NCBI RefSeq assembly: GCF_965232925.1
Contig: NZ_CBDDRA010000028.1
Coordinates: 1 to 64,000 of the forward strand
Reading direction: 5' to 3'
DNA length: 64,000 nucleotides
Source of the DNA: Tumidithrix helvetica
Lineage (GTDB): Bacteria; Cyanobacteriota; Cyanobacteriia; Pseudanabaenales; Pseudanabaenaceae
Below are positions 8,854-17,558 of this stretch, one piece after another. The position numbers and the translations under genes were made by a program. Position 1 is the first letter of the stretch. Every line of letters starts with the position of its first letter. The notes beneath the pieces were generated by a model. The model worked only from the letters and a program-made list of their open reading frames with translations, did not search any database and was not told the DNA's origin.

Positions 8854-10005
8854 ATGACAAGCCAAGTCACAATTATCGGCTGTGGTGTGGTTGGTGCAGT
8901 CCTTGCCTACGAGTTAAGTAAAGTCGCAGATGAGGCTGACCTTCAGATCGTCGTATTAGAGGCAGCGTCACACCCTGCTCGAGGTTCGACTGGGGCAGCT
9001 TTGGGGGTCTTGATGGCTGCCTGTAGCCAAACAATGCGAGGGCATTTAGTGATGCTGCGTCTGGCAAGCCTGTGTCACTACGATCGCCTCGTGGATGAGT
9101 TAGCTGCCGCAACGGAACAAGAGATTCCCTACCATCGGGGCATTCTTTGTCTCTATGGCGACTCTGAAGCTGCGGCGAGGTGTCAAACCTTGATCCCTTA
9201 CCGCGAGGCCCAGGGGTTTCCATTACATTGGCTCAGTCAGCCAGACCTCGGCGTGCAATATCCTCAGTTTCAAGTGAGTGGTGGATTGTATAGTCCCTGC
9301 GATCGCACCATTCACCCAACTAAATTTGTCCAAAGCTTGGTCAAAGCCTCTGAGCGGAATGGCGTGCAGTTTCGCTGGAATTGCCCGATCGCTTCTTTGC
9401 AAGATTTACCCGAAGATTTATCGCATTCCCACTCGGACTCAAATTGGATCGTAATCACGGCTGGAATGGGCGCGAATGCTTTGCTTGCCCCGTTATTACC
9501 CACTTTATTGCCAACCCAATGCTCAACCGACGAGCCAGATGCAGAATTATTGCAAGCGGTGGGCGGACAGGCGATCGCCGTCCATGTACCCAATTTAAAT
9601 TTGCGGCAAGTCGTCCATGCCGAACCGAGCGAAGGTCCTTACATTAATATTGTGCCGCTTGGCAGCGATCGCTATTGGGTCGGTGCAACTGTTGAATTTG
9701 AAGCCACCCAATCAAATCAGCAGTTGCCCATGGAAGCGAATATCCCCTTATTGTTAGAAAGTGCGATCGCTTTCTGTCCCGATTTTGCCAAGGCTAAAGT
9801 TCTAGAGACTTGGGCAGGCGATCGCCCTCGCCCCAAAGCGAACAAAGCCCCCATTTTAGGATTTTTACCGCATCATCCCCATGTTTTGGTAGCGATCGGA
9901 CATTATCGTAACGGAATGTTGATGGCTCCGATCACGGCTCAGATTACCCGCGATCTAATCCTGCATGGCAAGAGCGACTTACCTTGGCAGAAATTCAGCC
10001 TGTAA
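8854..10005 (+). CDS. FAD-dependent amino acid oxidase-like protein (DAO family)
   Basis: 383 residues. The Rossmann FAD-binding motif IIGCGVVGAVLAYEL starts at residue 7, with a second dinucleotide-binding strand ending VLEAASHPARGSTG. The C terminus has GDRPRPKANKAPILG and IGHYRNGMLMAP, the typical end of the DadA/ThiO/glycine oxidase group. Members oxidise glycine or D-amino acids; ThiO supplies the imine for thiazole synthesis. The exact substrate is not evident and no thiamine gene is adjacent. It begins 18 bp after rne and may be cotranscribed with it. Confidence 0.85.
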   Translation: MTSQVTIIGCGVVGAVLAYELSKVADEADLQIVVLEAASHPARGSTGAALGVLMAACSQTMRGHLVMLRLASLCHYDRLVDELAAATEQEIPYHRGILCLYGDSEAAARCQTLIPYREAQGFPLHWLSQPDLGVQYPQFQVSGGLYSPCDRTIHPTKFVQSLVKASERNGVQFRWNCPIASLQDLPEDLSHSHSDSNWIVITAGMGANALLAPLLPTLLPTQCSTDEPDAELLQAVGGQAIAVHVPNLNLRQVVHAEPSEGPYINIVPLGSDRYWVGATVEFEATQSNQQLPMEANIPLLLESAIAFCPDFAKAKVLETWAGDRPRPKANKAPILGFLPHHPHVLVAIGHYRNGMLMAPITAQITRDLILHGKSDLPWQKFSL

Positions 10006-10031
10006 CAACTGGAGAACTTTAAGAGATTCTG

Positions 10032-10060
10032 TTCCCCCACTTCTGGGGGCTAGGGGGCTT
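10032..10060. repeat. C-rich/G-rich interspersed repeat
   Basis: CCCCCACTTCTGGGGG, then CTAGGGGGCTT. It is related to 227-255 and lies in the short gap between the FAD enzyme and the molybdoenzyme-like gene. Confidence 0.45.
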
Positions 10061-10101
10061 ATAATAGCCACAACTAAATTAAGCATCAACATAGGTGAAT
10101 T

Positions 10102-10695
10102 ATGTTTGGGGGTATATTTTCCAAGTCTCAAGATCGAGGAAATAACCGAGTGCCACCTGGTCAGCGCTTGACTAACGGATTTCCGATTATGACCTATGGC
10201 ACGACACCTCAAGTCACAACCGAAGAATGGCAGTTTAAGGTTTGGGGACTTGCCAAAGAGATAACCCTTAGTTGGTCGGATTTAATGGCATTGCCACAAC
10301 ATGATTTCACCATCGACTTTCACTGCGTTACCACATGGTCAAAGCTAGATGTGCAATGGACAGGGGTGAAAGTGTTGGATTTTATGAAGTTGGTAGAACT
10401 CGACCCCAAAGCTGCTCATGTCATGCAGCATTGCTATGGCGGCTACACCACCAACATTGCCCTCGATGATTTTTTGCTCGAACAGAATTTCTTTGCCCAT
10501 ACCCTGCAAGGCAAACCCTTACCCGTGGATAATGGGGGGCCTTTGCGCTTGGTCGTGCCACACCTCTATGCTTGGAAAAGTGCGAAATGGATTAATGGAC
10601 TAGAGTTTCTCGAACAAGAGAAGCTGGGCTTTTGGGAGCGCAATGGCTATCATCGTCGCGGCGAACCTTTTGCCGAAGAGCGCTACAGTAACTGA
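10102..10695 (+). CDS. sulfite oxidase-like molybdopterin oxidoreductase
   Basis: A 197-residue single-domain protein of the sulfite oxidase/YedY Mo-cofactor fold. The Mo-ligating Cys is in IDFHCVTTWSKLDVQWTG (Cys at about 75), followed by the family segments HCYGGYTTNI, NGGPLRLVVPHLYAWKSAKW and the C-terminal GFWERNGYHRRGEPFAEERY. It lacks the dimerisation domain of sulfite oxidases and has no Tat signal, so it should be cytoplasmic. The substrate is unknown for this short class. The downstream lipoprotein starts 2 bp after its stop, which suggests one transcript. Confidence 0.9.
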   Translation: MFGGIFSKSQDRGNNRVPPGQRLTNGFPIMTYGTTPQVTTEEWQFKVWGLAKEITLSWSDLMALPQHDFTIDFHCVTTWSKLDVQWTGVKVLDFMKLVELDPKAAHVMQHCYGGYTTNIALDDFLLEQNFFAHTLQGKPLPVDNGGPLRLVVPHLYAWKSAKWINGLEFLEQEKLGFWERNGYHRRGEPFAEERYSN

Positions 10696-10697
10696 TT

Positions 10698-11510
10698 ATG
10701 CGCTTTATTCCTAGGCCTTCTGTGTTTAAACTTTCTGTATGCGGTATAGGGCTTTCCACGCTCTCTCTTTTAACTGCCTGTCAATCAACACCCACAAGCG
10801 TGCCGCCGGAAGCGATCCAAAAAGCTGAGAGCTATCTCCGATCGCAACTCAAACTGGCAACCTCTGTGGCGATCGCTACCCAAGCCCAATCCGTCCAGCA
10901 ATTGAGTCAAGCTGACCTGTGCCAAACAGTTGCGCCTACCCAAACTGGGTTTGAAATTGTGCTGCAAGCTGAGAGCAGCCGCTATACCCTGCATACCAAT
11001 CAAGATGGCAGTGCGATCGAGTTATGTAGTTCCGAAGATGCTAAGCCTGACAGCACCAACAAATTCTCTGGAGCGGGCTATACCCTACGCTATCCCAAAG
11101 ACTGGCAGGTTCAAGATGAAGGGCTAGAAGCCTCTGGGCAAAATCTGGTACGGTTTAGTTCGCCTTCCTCTGACCCGAATAACCAAAGCTATGCGATCGT
11201 AGCGCGGATTCCCATGGATAAATCGGACAGTCAATCCGTAACTGCTTTAGAACCTGCCGCTGAAACGCCCAAAGGCCTAAAATCTACTGCCTATGATGTC
11301 AAAAGCAAGGGTGGCAAGTCAGGTTCTCAGTTGGAATATACGCAAAAAATCGCCAACAAATCAGGAACCTCTGCAAATTGGCGAGTTAAAGTTTTATTAA
11401 TTAATGTAGAGAAATTTTCATATCGAATCTATTCCTATAAACCAGAGTCAGACACTTCGCCAGACAAGACGTTTGACCTATTCGTCGATAGTTTCACATT
11501 GATTAAATAG
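10698..11510 (+). CDS. predicted lipoprotein with PsbP-like C-terminal region
   Basis: 270 residues starting with a type II signal peptide: basic MRFIPRPSVFK, a hydrophobic core and the lipobox LTAC with Cys28. A Gln/Ala-rich stretch follows, then from about residue 120 a domain beginning GYTLRYPKDWQV and ending FDLFVDSFTLIK, a pattern seen in PsbP and PsbP-like proteins. The product should be tethered on the outer face of the plasma or thylakoid membrane. It overlaps nothing but starts 2 bp after the molybdoenzyme-like gene. The PsbP link rests on a short motif and is tentative. Confidence 0.7.
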   Translation: MRFIPRPSVFKLSVCGIGLSTLSLLTACQSTPTSVPPEAIQKAESYLRSQLKLATSVAIATQAQSVQQLSQADLCQTVAPTQTGFEIVLQAESSRYTLHTNQDGSAIELCSSEDAKPDSTNKFSGAGYTLRYPKDWQVQDEGLEASGQNLVRFSSPSSDPNNQSYAIVARIPMDKSDSQSVTALEPAAETPKGLKSTAYDVKSKGGKSGSQLEYTQKIANKSGTSANWRVKVLLINVEKFSYRIYSYKPESDTSPDKTFDLFVDSFTLIK

Positions 11511-11696
11511 GCTTTAAGTTATTAACGAGTATTAAGTTCTTTACAGGGATTTGTAAAAGATTTATTGAGAATTACTAGGTAAGCGTTTGACTGTTGTAGG
11601 TTGTTAGTCGTGAAAGCAACTTTTAGCGATTCACTTTACTGACTGCTATTTTTCAACCGTTATTTAAAAACTTATTCCTGATAAGGCTTAAAAATC

Positions 11697-11870
11697 ATGT
11701 ACAAGAACACCACAAAAGATCCTCTCGTCGCAGCAGTTACAGCGGCAATGGGAGCTGGGACGGTTGCCTGTATTAGTGTCAGTCAAGGTCAAAATGTTTT
11801 TGTCGGAATTGGCATCACCATCTTTGCCACAGCCCTTGCCCTGATCGTTGATAAATTTTGTTTTAAATAA
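11697..11870 (+). CDS. 57-residue membrane peptide
   Basis: ATG at 11697 with AAGG about 12 nt upstream opens a 57-codon frame ending TAA at 11868. Residues 10-28 (LVAAVTAAMGAGTVACISV) and 34-51 (VFVGIGITIFATALALIV) are hydrophobic, joined by SQGQN, so a two-helix membrane hairpin is predicted, followed by DKFCFK. I do not recognise the family. Support is the good codon structure, start context and coherent topology in an otherwise empty gap. Confidence 0.6.
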   Translation: MYKNTTKDPLVAAVTAAMGAGTVACISVSQGQNVFVGIGITIFATALALIVDKFCFK

Positions 11871-11936
11871 GCTTCATCCTTGGATATTCAAGCTTTAAGT
11901 ATTCTAATTATGATGAAAGCTGAAGATTTCTAAATT

Positions 11937-12206
11937 ATGAAGAAGTACGTGATGTGGGGCAGCTATTGTGACAATGTGTTAGAAAAGCGTGCCCCCTACC
12001 GCCAAGCCCATCTCGATAACCTTAAGGCTCTGCATGAGTCAGGGCAGTTAACCACGATTGGACCGACACAGGATGTAACCAAGGTCTTTGCCGTCTATGT
12101 AGCGGAGGATGAAGCCTTGGCAAAACAGTTAATTGAGTCCGATCCTTACTGGCAAAACCAAATTTGGACAGACTATGAAGTTCATGAATGGGTACAGGTC
12201 TATTAG
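11937..12206 (+). CDS. YciI-like (YCII-related) protein
   Basis: 89 residues with the small ferredoxin-like fold of the YciI family. It shows the central RAPYRQAHLDNLKALHESGQL (conserved His in the RxxHL segment), a Gly-Pro turn IGPTQD, and LIESDPYWQNQIWTDYEVHEW near the end, where family members carry the conserved Asp-Pro. Family members may be small enzymes or dehalogenase-like; the function here is not known. ATG at 11937. It stands alone, upstream of thf1. Confidence 0.85.
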   Translation: MKKYVMWGSYCDNVLEKRAPYRQAHLDNLKALHESGQLTTIGPTQDVTKVFAVYVAEDEALAKQLIESDPYWQNQIWTDYEVHEWVQVY

Positions 12207-12324
12207 ACTTTTAACGCTCTAAAATTTGTCGCACCTTAAGATAAATCCTCCCTTAGCAGAATGCCTAGATTCCTATCTATGAGATGATGGAATTATTAAT
12301 TTTGCCTTTAGGTTTTTGTCCATC

Positions 12325-13044
12325 GTGAATACTGTTCGCACTGTTTCTGATACCAAACGTGATTTTTACAGAGGGTTTCCCAAGCCTGTAAATTCAATTT
12401 ACCGCCGTGTAATCGACGAACTGTTGGTAGAGATCCATCTGCTAATAGTGAGCCAGCCTTTTGCCTATGACTCCATCTTTGGACTTGGTGTCGTAACTGC
12501 TTTTGACCGATTCACGGTTGGCTACAGTCCTGAAGCAGATCGTCACACGATTTTTACGGCTTTAGCTCAAGCATTGCACTTTAACCCCGAGCAACTGCGC
12601 CAAGAAGCTTCTCAACTCAGCGAACTTGCCATGCGATCGCCTGCTGAGGTCAAAAGTTTGCTGACAACCTTAGAAGCCAATGTCAATCTCGATCCTTTGA
12701 TGCCACAGGTGCGCGCGATCGCGGCAAACCCCAAATTTAAGTACAGCCGTCTATTTGCTGTCGGCATTTTTACATTGCTAGAAATCGTCGATCCTGAGGC
12801 GATCGCTGACAATGACAAACGCCAAGACCTAATTAAGCAGGTAGGTGAAGCTTTAAAGATCGGCTCCGAACGCTTATTTAAAGACCTCGATCTCTATCGC
12901 TCTAACCTTGAGAAAGTTGCCCAAGCCCGCCAGATGATGGTTGATTTGGTGGAAGCCGAACGAAAAAAACGGCAGCGGCAAGCAGAACAAAATTCCAGCA
13001 AAGTCGAGACAACTCCCGAAAGTCAAGAAAGTCCCTCAACCTAA
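12325..13044 (+). CDS. thf1: photosystem II biogenesis protein Thf1/Psb29
   Basis: Thf1 (Psb29/Psp29) helps assemble and repair photosystem II and stabilises FtsH proteases. The sequence shows the family N terminus NTVRTVSDTKRDFYRGF, the SIYRRVIDELLVEIHLL helix, FAYDSIFGLGVVTAFDRF and a Lys/Arg/Glu-rich coiled-coil C terminus. A TTG at 12316 opens the same frame, but its spacing to AGG (12310-12312) is too short. GTG at 12325 gives the conserved start (V/M)NTVRTVSDTKR with normal spacing, so it is chosen; 239 residues. Confidence 0.93.
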   Translation: MNTVRTVSDTKRDFYRGFPKPVNSIYRRVIDELLVEIHLLIVSQPFAYDSIFGLGVVTAFDRFTVGYSPEADRHTIFTALAQALHFNPEQLRQEASQLSELAMRSPAEVKSLLTTLEANVNLDPLMPQVRAIAANPKFKYSRLFAVGIFTLLEIVDPEAIADNDKRQDLIKQVGEALKIGSERLFKDLDLYRSNLEKVAQARQMMVDLVEAERKKRQRQAEQNSSKVETTPESQESPST

Positions 13045-13050
13045 CTGTCG

Positions 13051-13092
13051 TCATTCTGGAAGTTTGGATGGCAAAGTCAGATTCCAGAATGA
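13051..13092. terminator. inverted repeat after thf1
   Basis: TCATTCTGGAA (13051-13061) pairs with TTCCAGAATGA (13082-13092) across a 20-nt loop just past the thf1 stop. No clear T-tract follows, so it may be an RNA-stabilising hairpin or a repeat and not an intrinsic terminator. Confidence 0.4.
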
Positions 13093-13193
13093 TGAAATTG
13101 CAAAAGAGTGCTGTATGCTGCAAGATATTCGGACTAGAAATTGTAATTTTTCTAGCTCAGTTTTTTATGTAATGCATAGCATGTAAACGCCTG

Positions 13194-13547
13194 ATGTACT
13201 CAGATCTTATGCAAGGGGATGATGATTTAGTCATTGTGATGACAACATTGCCAGATCAAGGGATGGCAACGAGGTTGTCACAGATTTTAGTCGAAGAACA
13301 TCATGCCGCCTGCGTACAGGTTTTTCCCGGGTTGATCTCGACCTACTTTTGGCAGGGAGAAATCTGTACGGAGCCAGAATTTTTACTCATGATCAAGACC
13401 TTGTTGAGAAACTATGATGCCTTAGAAGCAAGGCTGCGATCGCTGCACCCCTATAGCGAACCAGAGATTATTGCTGTGCCTGTGATTGCTGCCAGTCAAG
13501 GCTATCTGCGTTGGGCAATCCATTCTTTAAATCGTGAGCGATCGTGA
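13194..13547 (+). CDS. cutA: divalent cation tolerance protein CutA
   Basis: 117 residues of the trimeric CutA1 family, linked to copper tolerance, with unclear molecular function. Diagnostic segments are VIVMTTLPDQGMATRLSQIL, EEHHAACVQVFPGLISTYFWQGE, EPEFLLMIKT and the C-terminal HPYSEPEIIAVPV. ATG at 13194 or at 13209 could be the start; the conserved part begins after both. Its stop overlaps the lipB start by 4 bp (GTGA), which indicates translational coupling. Confidence 0.95.
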   Translation: MYSDLMQGDDDLVIVMTTLPDQGMATRLSQILVEEHHAACVQVFPGLISTYFWQGEICTEPEFLLMIKTLLRNYDALEARLRSLHPYSEPEIIAVPVIAASQGYLRWAIHSLNRERS

Positions 13548-14206
13548 GCCGACCTTGTTATCTATATCAAAGCGATCGCCCCATCCCCTATTTGACCGCT
13601 TGGCAATGGCAAAGAGAGCTGATGCTGGCACGTCAGCAAAATAGTCAGTTATCCGATGTCCTTCTATTAATGGAACATCCACCCGTATACACCCTAGGAC
13701 AGGGTTCCAGTTTGGAATTCCTCAAATTTGATTTAAGCAATCCTGAGATTGAATGCCATCGCATCGAACGGGGTGGAGAAGTTACCTATCATGCACCAGG
13801 TCAAATAGTCGGTTATCCAATCCTAAATTTAAATGCCTACAAGCAAGATCTACACTGGTATCTGCGGCAGCTAGAACAAGTCATCATTCATGTATTGGAG
13901 CAATACAGTCTCTCCCCCAGTCGGATTCAAGGCTTAACTGGAGTATGGGTGGATGGACAAAAAATCGCCCAAATCGGCATCAAAGTCAGTCGGTGGATTA
14001 CGATGCATGGCTTTGCCCTAAATGTGAATATGGATTTAGCAGGATTCGAGCGAATTGTGCCCTGTGGAATCAGCGATCGCACCTGCTGTAGTCTGTCTCA
14101 ATTCATTCCCAATGTAGAATTCGCAAAAGTCCGAAATCAAGTTACCGTTGCTTTTGCAGAAATATTTGAAATAGATTTTCTAGATTCACCTTTAGAGCTA
14201 TCTTGA
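13544..14206 (+). CDS. lipB: octanoyl-[acyl-carrier-protein]:protein octanoyltransferase
   Basis: LipB moves octanoate from acyl carrier protein to lipoyl domains, the first step of lipoate cofactor synthesis. The 220-residue protein has MEHPPVYTLGQGS, RGGEVTYHAPGQIVGYPI, the catalytic Lys in QIGIKVSRWITMHGFALNV and the catalytic Cys in IVPCGISDRTCCS. It starts at GTG 13544, inside the end of cutA, and no other start fits the short N terminus. It is followed by xseA after 63 bp. Confidence 0.96.
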   Translation: MSRPCYLYQSDRPIPYLTAWQWQRELMLARQQNSQLSDVLLLMEHPPVYTLGQGSSLEFLKFDLSNPEIECHRIERGGEVTYHAPGQIVGYPILNLNAYKQDLHWYLRQLEQVIIHVLEQYSLSPSRIQGLTGVWVDGQKIAQIGIKVSRWITMHGFALNVNMDLAGFERIVPCGISDRTCCSLSQFIPNVEFAKVRNQVTVAFAEIFEIDFLDSPLELS

Positions 14207-14269
14207 ATCTTTTCAAGATTGAGAATGTACTAAACTAAGCTTGAAAATCGCTATATTTAAAATACTAAG

Positions 14270-15499
14270 GTGACCAAGAAACGTTCGACCAGTAAAGCCA
14301 TTGACGGAGCCGTTAGCGTTTCTGCAATCACCCAAGCGATCGCCCAATTACTCAAAGAAGGTATTGGTGAAGTCAGGGTTACAGGGGAGATTTCAGGTTT
14401 CAAAACGGCTTACTCAGGACATCGTTATTTTGCCCTCAAGGATGACGCTGCCCTGATTGATTGCGTGATGTGGAGCAGTAAGCCTTTAGCATTTATCCCC
14501 ACGGATGGGATGAGAGTAGTTGTTGGCGGGAAACTCACGATTTACCCAACCAGAGGGAAATATCAAATTGATTGCGATAGCATGGTGGCTGCGGGTCAAG
14601 GCGATCTATATCTGGCGTTTGAGGCGCTCAAACAAGATTTACAAGCACGGGGCTTTTTCAACCCAGAAATCAAGCAAGCTTTGCCATGGCTACCGCTCAA
14701 AATCGGCGTGGTTACTTCCCCCACAGGCGCAGCCATTCAAGATATTCTCAGCACGTTAAAACGGCGATCGCCTCACTGCCATGTCTATGTCTGTGCTGCT
14801 ACAGTTCAAGGCGATACGGCTCCTATCGAAGTTGCGGCGGCAATCAGGCGGCTCAATCAGATCGATCTGGATGTCATCATTGTGGGTCGCGGTGGTGGCT
14901 CGTTGGAGGATCTCTGGGCATTTAATAGCCTAGAAGTTGCCGAGGCTATTTACCTGTCCAAAATTCCTATTGTCTCAGCCGTAGGACATGAAACCGATTT
15001 CACGATCGCGGATTTTGTCGCAGATGTGCGGGCAGCAACTCCCACAGGGGCGGCTGAATTGGTGACCCAATGCGATCGCGCCGAGCTCTTACAACAGATT
15101 GATGGCTATCAACAGCAGCTAACGACCTACATGAATTTGACGCTAAAACAATATCAGCAAAAAATTGACGGACTCATAAATAGCTACGGCTTTCAGAATA
15201 TAAACAGTCAGATTAAAACCTATCAGCAGCAAATTGATGAAGCTGAGAGCTTGATGCAAAAAGCCATGACGCGCAATCTCCGTCAAGCCAAGACCCAACT
15301 CGAAGCGATCGCATCCCACCTGCATTCTTTACACCCCTTAGCGCCATTACAGCGTGGCTTTGCCCTGTTACGCTACCAAGATTGTCCGATCGCTGCCCAT
15401 GAATCCCTATCAAACTGCGATCGCATCGAAATTGTCCGTCATACTGAAATCGCCCATGCCAAAATTGAACTAGTAATTCCACAAGAAAATAGCGATTAG
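14270..15499 (+). CDS. xseA: exodeoxyribonuclease VII large subunit
   Basis: 409 residues. An OB-fold DNA-binding domain leads (SAITQAIAQLLKEGIGEVRVTGEISGFKTAYSGHRYFALKD), followed by the catalytic core with PLKIGVVTSPTGAAIQDIL, VIIVGRGGGSLEDLWAFN and SAVGHETDFTIADFVADVRA, then a long Gln-rich coiled coil. ExoVII degrades single-stranded DNA with the small subunit encoded 35 bp downstream. The start is GTG at 14270; a TAA in frame at 14258 excludes any earlier start, and AAGG runs directly into the start codon, so ribosome binding may be weak. Confidence 0.96.
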   Translation: MTKKRSTSKAIDGAVSVSAITQAIAQLLKEGIGEVRVTGEISGFKTAYSGHRYFALKDDAALIDCVMWSSKPLAFIPTDGMRVVVGGKLTIYPTRGKYQIDCDSMVAAGQGDLYLAFEALKQDLQARGFFNPEIKQALPWLPLKIGVVTSPTGAAIQDILSTLKRRSPHCHVYVCAATVQGDTAPIEVAAAIRRLNQIDLDVIIVGRGGGSLEDLWAFNSLEVAEAIYLSKIPIVSAVGHETDFTIADFVADVRAATPTGAAELVTQCDRAELLQQIDGYQQQLTTYMNLTLKQYQQKIDGLINSYGFQNINSQIKTYQQQIDEAESLMQKAMTRNLRQAKTQLEAIASHLHSLHPLAPLQRGFALLRYQDCPIAAHESLSNCDRIEIVRHTEIAHAKIELVIPQENSD

Positions 15500-15534
15500 C
15501 TTTTAGTCGTTCCCAATTACCTTCTCCCTTAACA

Positions 15535-15792
15535 ATGCCCAAGTCCTTTGAACAACAAGTCCAACGCCTCGAAGAAATCGTCGATCTGCTCGATCGGGGC
15601 GACGTGGCGATCGCGGAAATGTTAAAGCTATACCAAGAGGGGATGAATTTGGCAAAGCAATGCCGCACTTATCTAGAAACCGCCGAACAAAAGGTCACAA
15701 CGATCGGCGCTCAAGCGAATATTCCAGAAACAGTCCCAAACTCCAAAGCCAGCTTCGAGCAAACGGCAATCGATATCGATATCGAATTCTAA
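15535..15792 (+). CDS. xseB: exodeoxyribonuclease VII small subunit
   Basis: 85 residues, normal for the family, with the helical motif FEQQVQRLEEIVDLLDRGDV, then LKLYQEGMNLAKQCRTYLETAEQKV. The small subunit is needed for ExoVII assembly. It follows xseA by 35 bp on the same strand. The last 30 residues are Ala/Ser/Ile-rich and not conserved. Confidence 0.94.
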   Translation: MPKSFEQQVQRLEEIVDLLDRGDVAIAEMLKLYQEGMNLAKQCRTYLETAEQKVTTIGAQANIPETVPNSKASFEQTAIDIDIEF

Positions 15793-15817
15793 TCGAGCAA
15801 TCACCGATCGCTAATCG

Positions 15818-16279
15818 CTAATTCACAGGTCTTAGTTTCGTGACACGCAGGGTAAATTTGCCCCCACTACTGCCGCCAAAAGATTGCACGCGCACGACAT
15901 AGGTTCCAGCTTTTCGGATTTTGACAAATAACAAAGAATTGGTCGTGTCGCTGGCAGCATCATCATTCTCGGCAATCACATCGCCATCTTTACCGAGTAA
16001 CGTCACTACCGTGTCAAAGGCTTCGGACGTTAGTGAAATTTCTAAGCGATCGTCTTTCGTCGCTTGAACCACATAGTCTCGAGCAAATCCCTTTTGTCCC
16101 GTGGGAATATCTTTGTCGGTGAGAATATCTGTAACTTCATTCCCTTCTAGGGGAATGGGTTTGTAAGTATTCGGGCGGTTTTGTGCGACAACCACATTTG
16201 CACACATGAGGATGCTGCAAGCCGTAGTGAAGAGAAAGATTTTAATTTTTAGGTTGTGGACAAAGGGGGAAAAGCTCAA
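15818..16279 (-). CDS. secreted PPC-domain protein
   Basis: 153 residues. A signal peptide (about 1-32, with FLFTTACSILMCANVVVAQ) leads to one bacterial pre-peptidase C-terminal (PPC) beta-sandwich domain: DYVVQATKDDRLEISLTSEA, DTVVTLLGKDGDVIAENDDA and AGTYVVRVQSFGGSSGGKFTLRV. PPC domains are usually attached to secreted proteases; here the domain stands alone. Its start overlaps the end of scpA by 4 bp, so the two genes are translationally coupled though apparently unrelated in function. Confidence 0.85.
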   Translation of the reverse strand: MSFSPFVHNLKIKIFLFTTACSILMCANVVVAQNRPNTYKPIPLEGNEVTDILTDKDIPTGQKGFARDYVVQATKDDRLEISLTSEAFDTVVTLLGKDGDVIAENDDAASDTTNSLLFVKIRKAGTYVVRVQSFGGSSGGKFTLRVTKLRPVN

Positions 16280-17031
16280 GAAACCTCCTGAATTTGGTTG
16301 CTGGTTAGGGGCTTGATTTGAATCTTGCCATAAAAATCAGCTTGGAATAGTTCTACTTTAGACTGTGCCGATAAAAACAGTAAGCCCCAAAATACACCGA
16401 CGCGGTCGTTAAAAATTGCGGCTAGATCGGAAATCTCGATCGCCGTGTTGGTGTGCAGCATAAAGTAGTTCTCAATCTCGATGATAATTTCGGTGAGATT
16501 TTCTTTGTGCGCTAACTGCGTAATCGCCCGCATGGCAGCTTTACGCGCCACCTTGGTTTGGCGCAAACGGTTGTTGGGGGACTTCCCTGATTTTTGTTCG
16601 ACGAGGAGGGCGATCGCCTCAATCTGAGCGATCAGCTCGGCTAGGGTAATGCGTCTAGCTTGAGGTGGCGGCGCTACCGTGCGACGACGAATATGATCTT
16701 CAAGATTACTCGGCAATCTTGCTAGCGAAATCCCCGCAGCATCCTCAGCTAGCCAATCTGCCTCAGCATCCGCGTCATTGGGGACTTCGTCATAGGCCAT
16801 TTGCGATTGAGACAAGGTATTTGCCTTCAAAAGCACCAACATGGAAGCGTAGAGTAAGGCCTGCCCAGACTCGTACAGATCGCGCCGATCGTCTGAAATC
16901 AGTCGCGACAAAAAGCGATCGATAATGTCGATGACTTGAACATCCCAAGGGTCAATTTCTCCCCGTTCTGCCAATTCGATTAACAGTGCGATCGCTTCTT
17001 TTGTAACTGACTCTGTAAGAGACTGTGTCAT
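16276..17031 (-). CDS. scpA: segregation and condensation protein A
   Basis: ScpA is the kleisin partner of SMC in chromosome condensation. The 251-residue protein has the family N terminus (IALLIELAERGEIDPWDVQVIDI), the LYASMLVLLKANTL helix, an acidic linker and a C-terminal winged-helix region ending FWGLLFLSAQSKVELFQ. A start at ATG 17031 gives the usual short N-terminal extension. No scpB is seen in the window. Confidence 0.92.
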   Translation of the reverse strand: MTQSLTESVTKEAIALLIELAERGEIDPWDVQVIDIIDRFLSRLISDDRRDLYESGQALLYASMLVLLKANTLSQSQMAYDEVPNDADAEADWLAEDAAGISLARLPSNLEDHIRRRTVAPPPQARRITLAELIAQIEAIALLVEQKSGKSPNNRLRQTKVARKAAMRAITQLAHKENLTEIIIEIENYFMLHTNTAIEISDLAAIFNDRVGVFWGLLFLSAQSKVELFQADFYGKIQIKPLTSNQIQEVS

Positions 17032-17104
17032 CAGGTTTCTACGCTAGAAGCTAATACCTTACTACAAACTCAGGTATTTGCAAGACCGAGAAATAATTGG
17101 CTGT

Positions 17105-17191
17105 TAGCACTTAGCAATTAGATTTTAGCAATTAGCACTTGGCTTGTTTTGATAACCGACAACTGTCAACCGTCAACTGTCAACCATCAAC
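17105..17191. repeat. short tandem heptamer repeats (STRR-like)
   Basis: Five heptads of consensus TAGCAAT run from 17105 to 17139 (TAGCACT, TAGCAAT, TAGATTT, TAGCAAT, TAGCACT). After a 24-nt spacer, four heptads of consensus YGTCAAC run from 17164 to 17191 (TGTCAAC, CGTCAAC, TGTCAAC, CATCAAC). Heptameric STRR repeats are known from heterocystous cyanobacteria. They fill the gap between scpA and the LapA-like gene. Confidence 0.75.
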
Positions 17192-17198
17192 TAAATGA

Positions 17199-17558
17199 TT
17201 ACTTCGATGCTTCGATCTGTCTGGGCTTGTCTTCTACTTCAACATCAATCGCAGAGGCAGACACCAAACGTTTGCGTTCGTCGATTTCGGCATTGAGCGT
17301 ACTGACTGTTTCTTGCAGATTTTGAATTTGGAGGTTCTTATTGCTTAGTTCCATTAAACTCTGCAAACCCGACCACACGCTAAAAAACCAGGCGATAACA
17401 GCTCCAAGCCCCATAGATAAAATTATCTCTACTGCGATCGGAGCTTCTACTTTTACATTCGGGACAATCTGGATCGGAGCAGGGCTAGTATTTTCTAACG
17501 AGAATAAAACGAGTCCTAATACGACGATAAATATTACCAAAAAATTAACTTGTCTCAT
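17199..17558 (-). CDS. LapA/DUF1049-family membrane protein
   Basis: 119 residues with two membrane helices (about 5-22, NFLVIFIVVLGLVLFSL; and 42-64, AVEIILSMGLGAVIAWFFSVWSG), followed by a coiled coil (LMELSNKNLQIQNLQETVSTLN) and an acidic tail. The NTSPAPIQIVP loop and overall order match the lipopolysaccharide assembly protein A domain family. In E. coli LapA takes part in controlling LPS synthesis; the role in cyanobacteria is not established. Confidence 0.82.
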   Translation of the reverse strand: MRQVNFLVIFIVVLGLVLFSLENTSPAPIQIVPNVKVEAPIAVEIILSMGLGAVIAWFFSVWSGLQSLMELSNKNLQIQNLQETVSTLNAEIDERKRLVSASAIDVEVEDKPRQIEASK

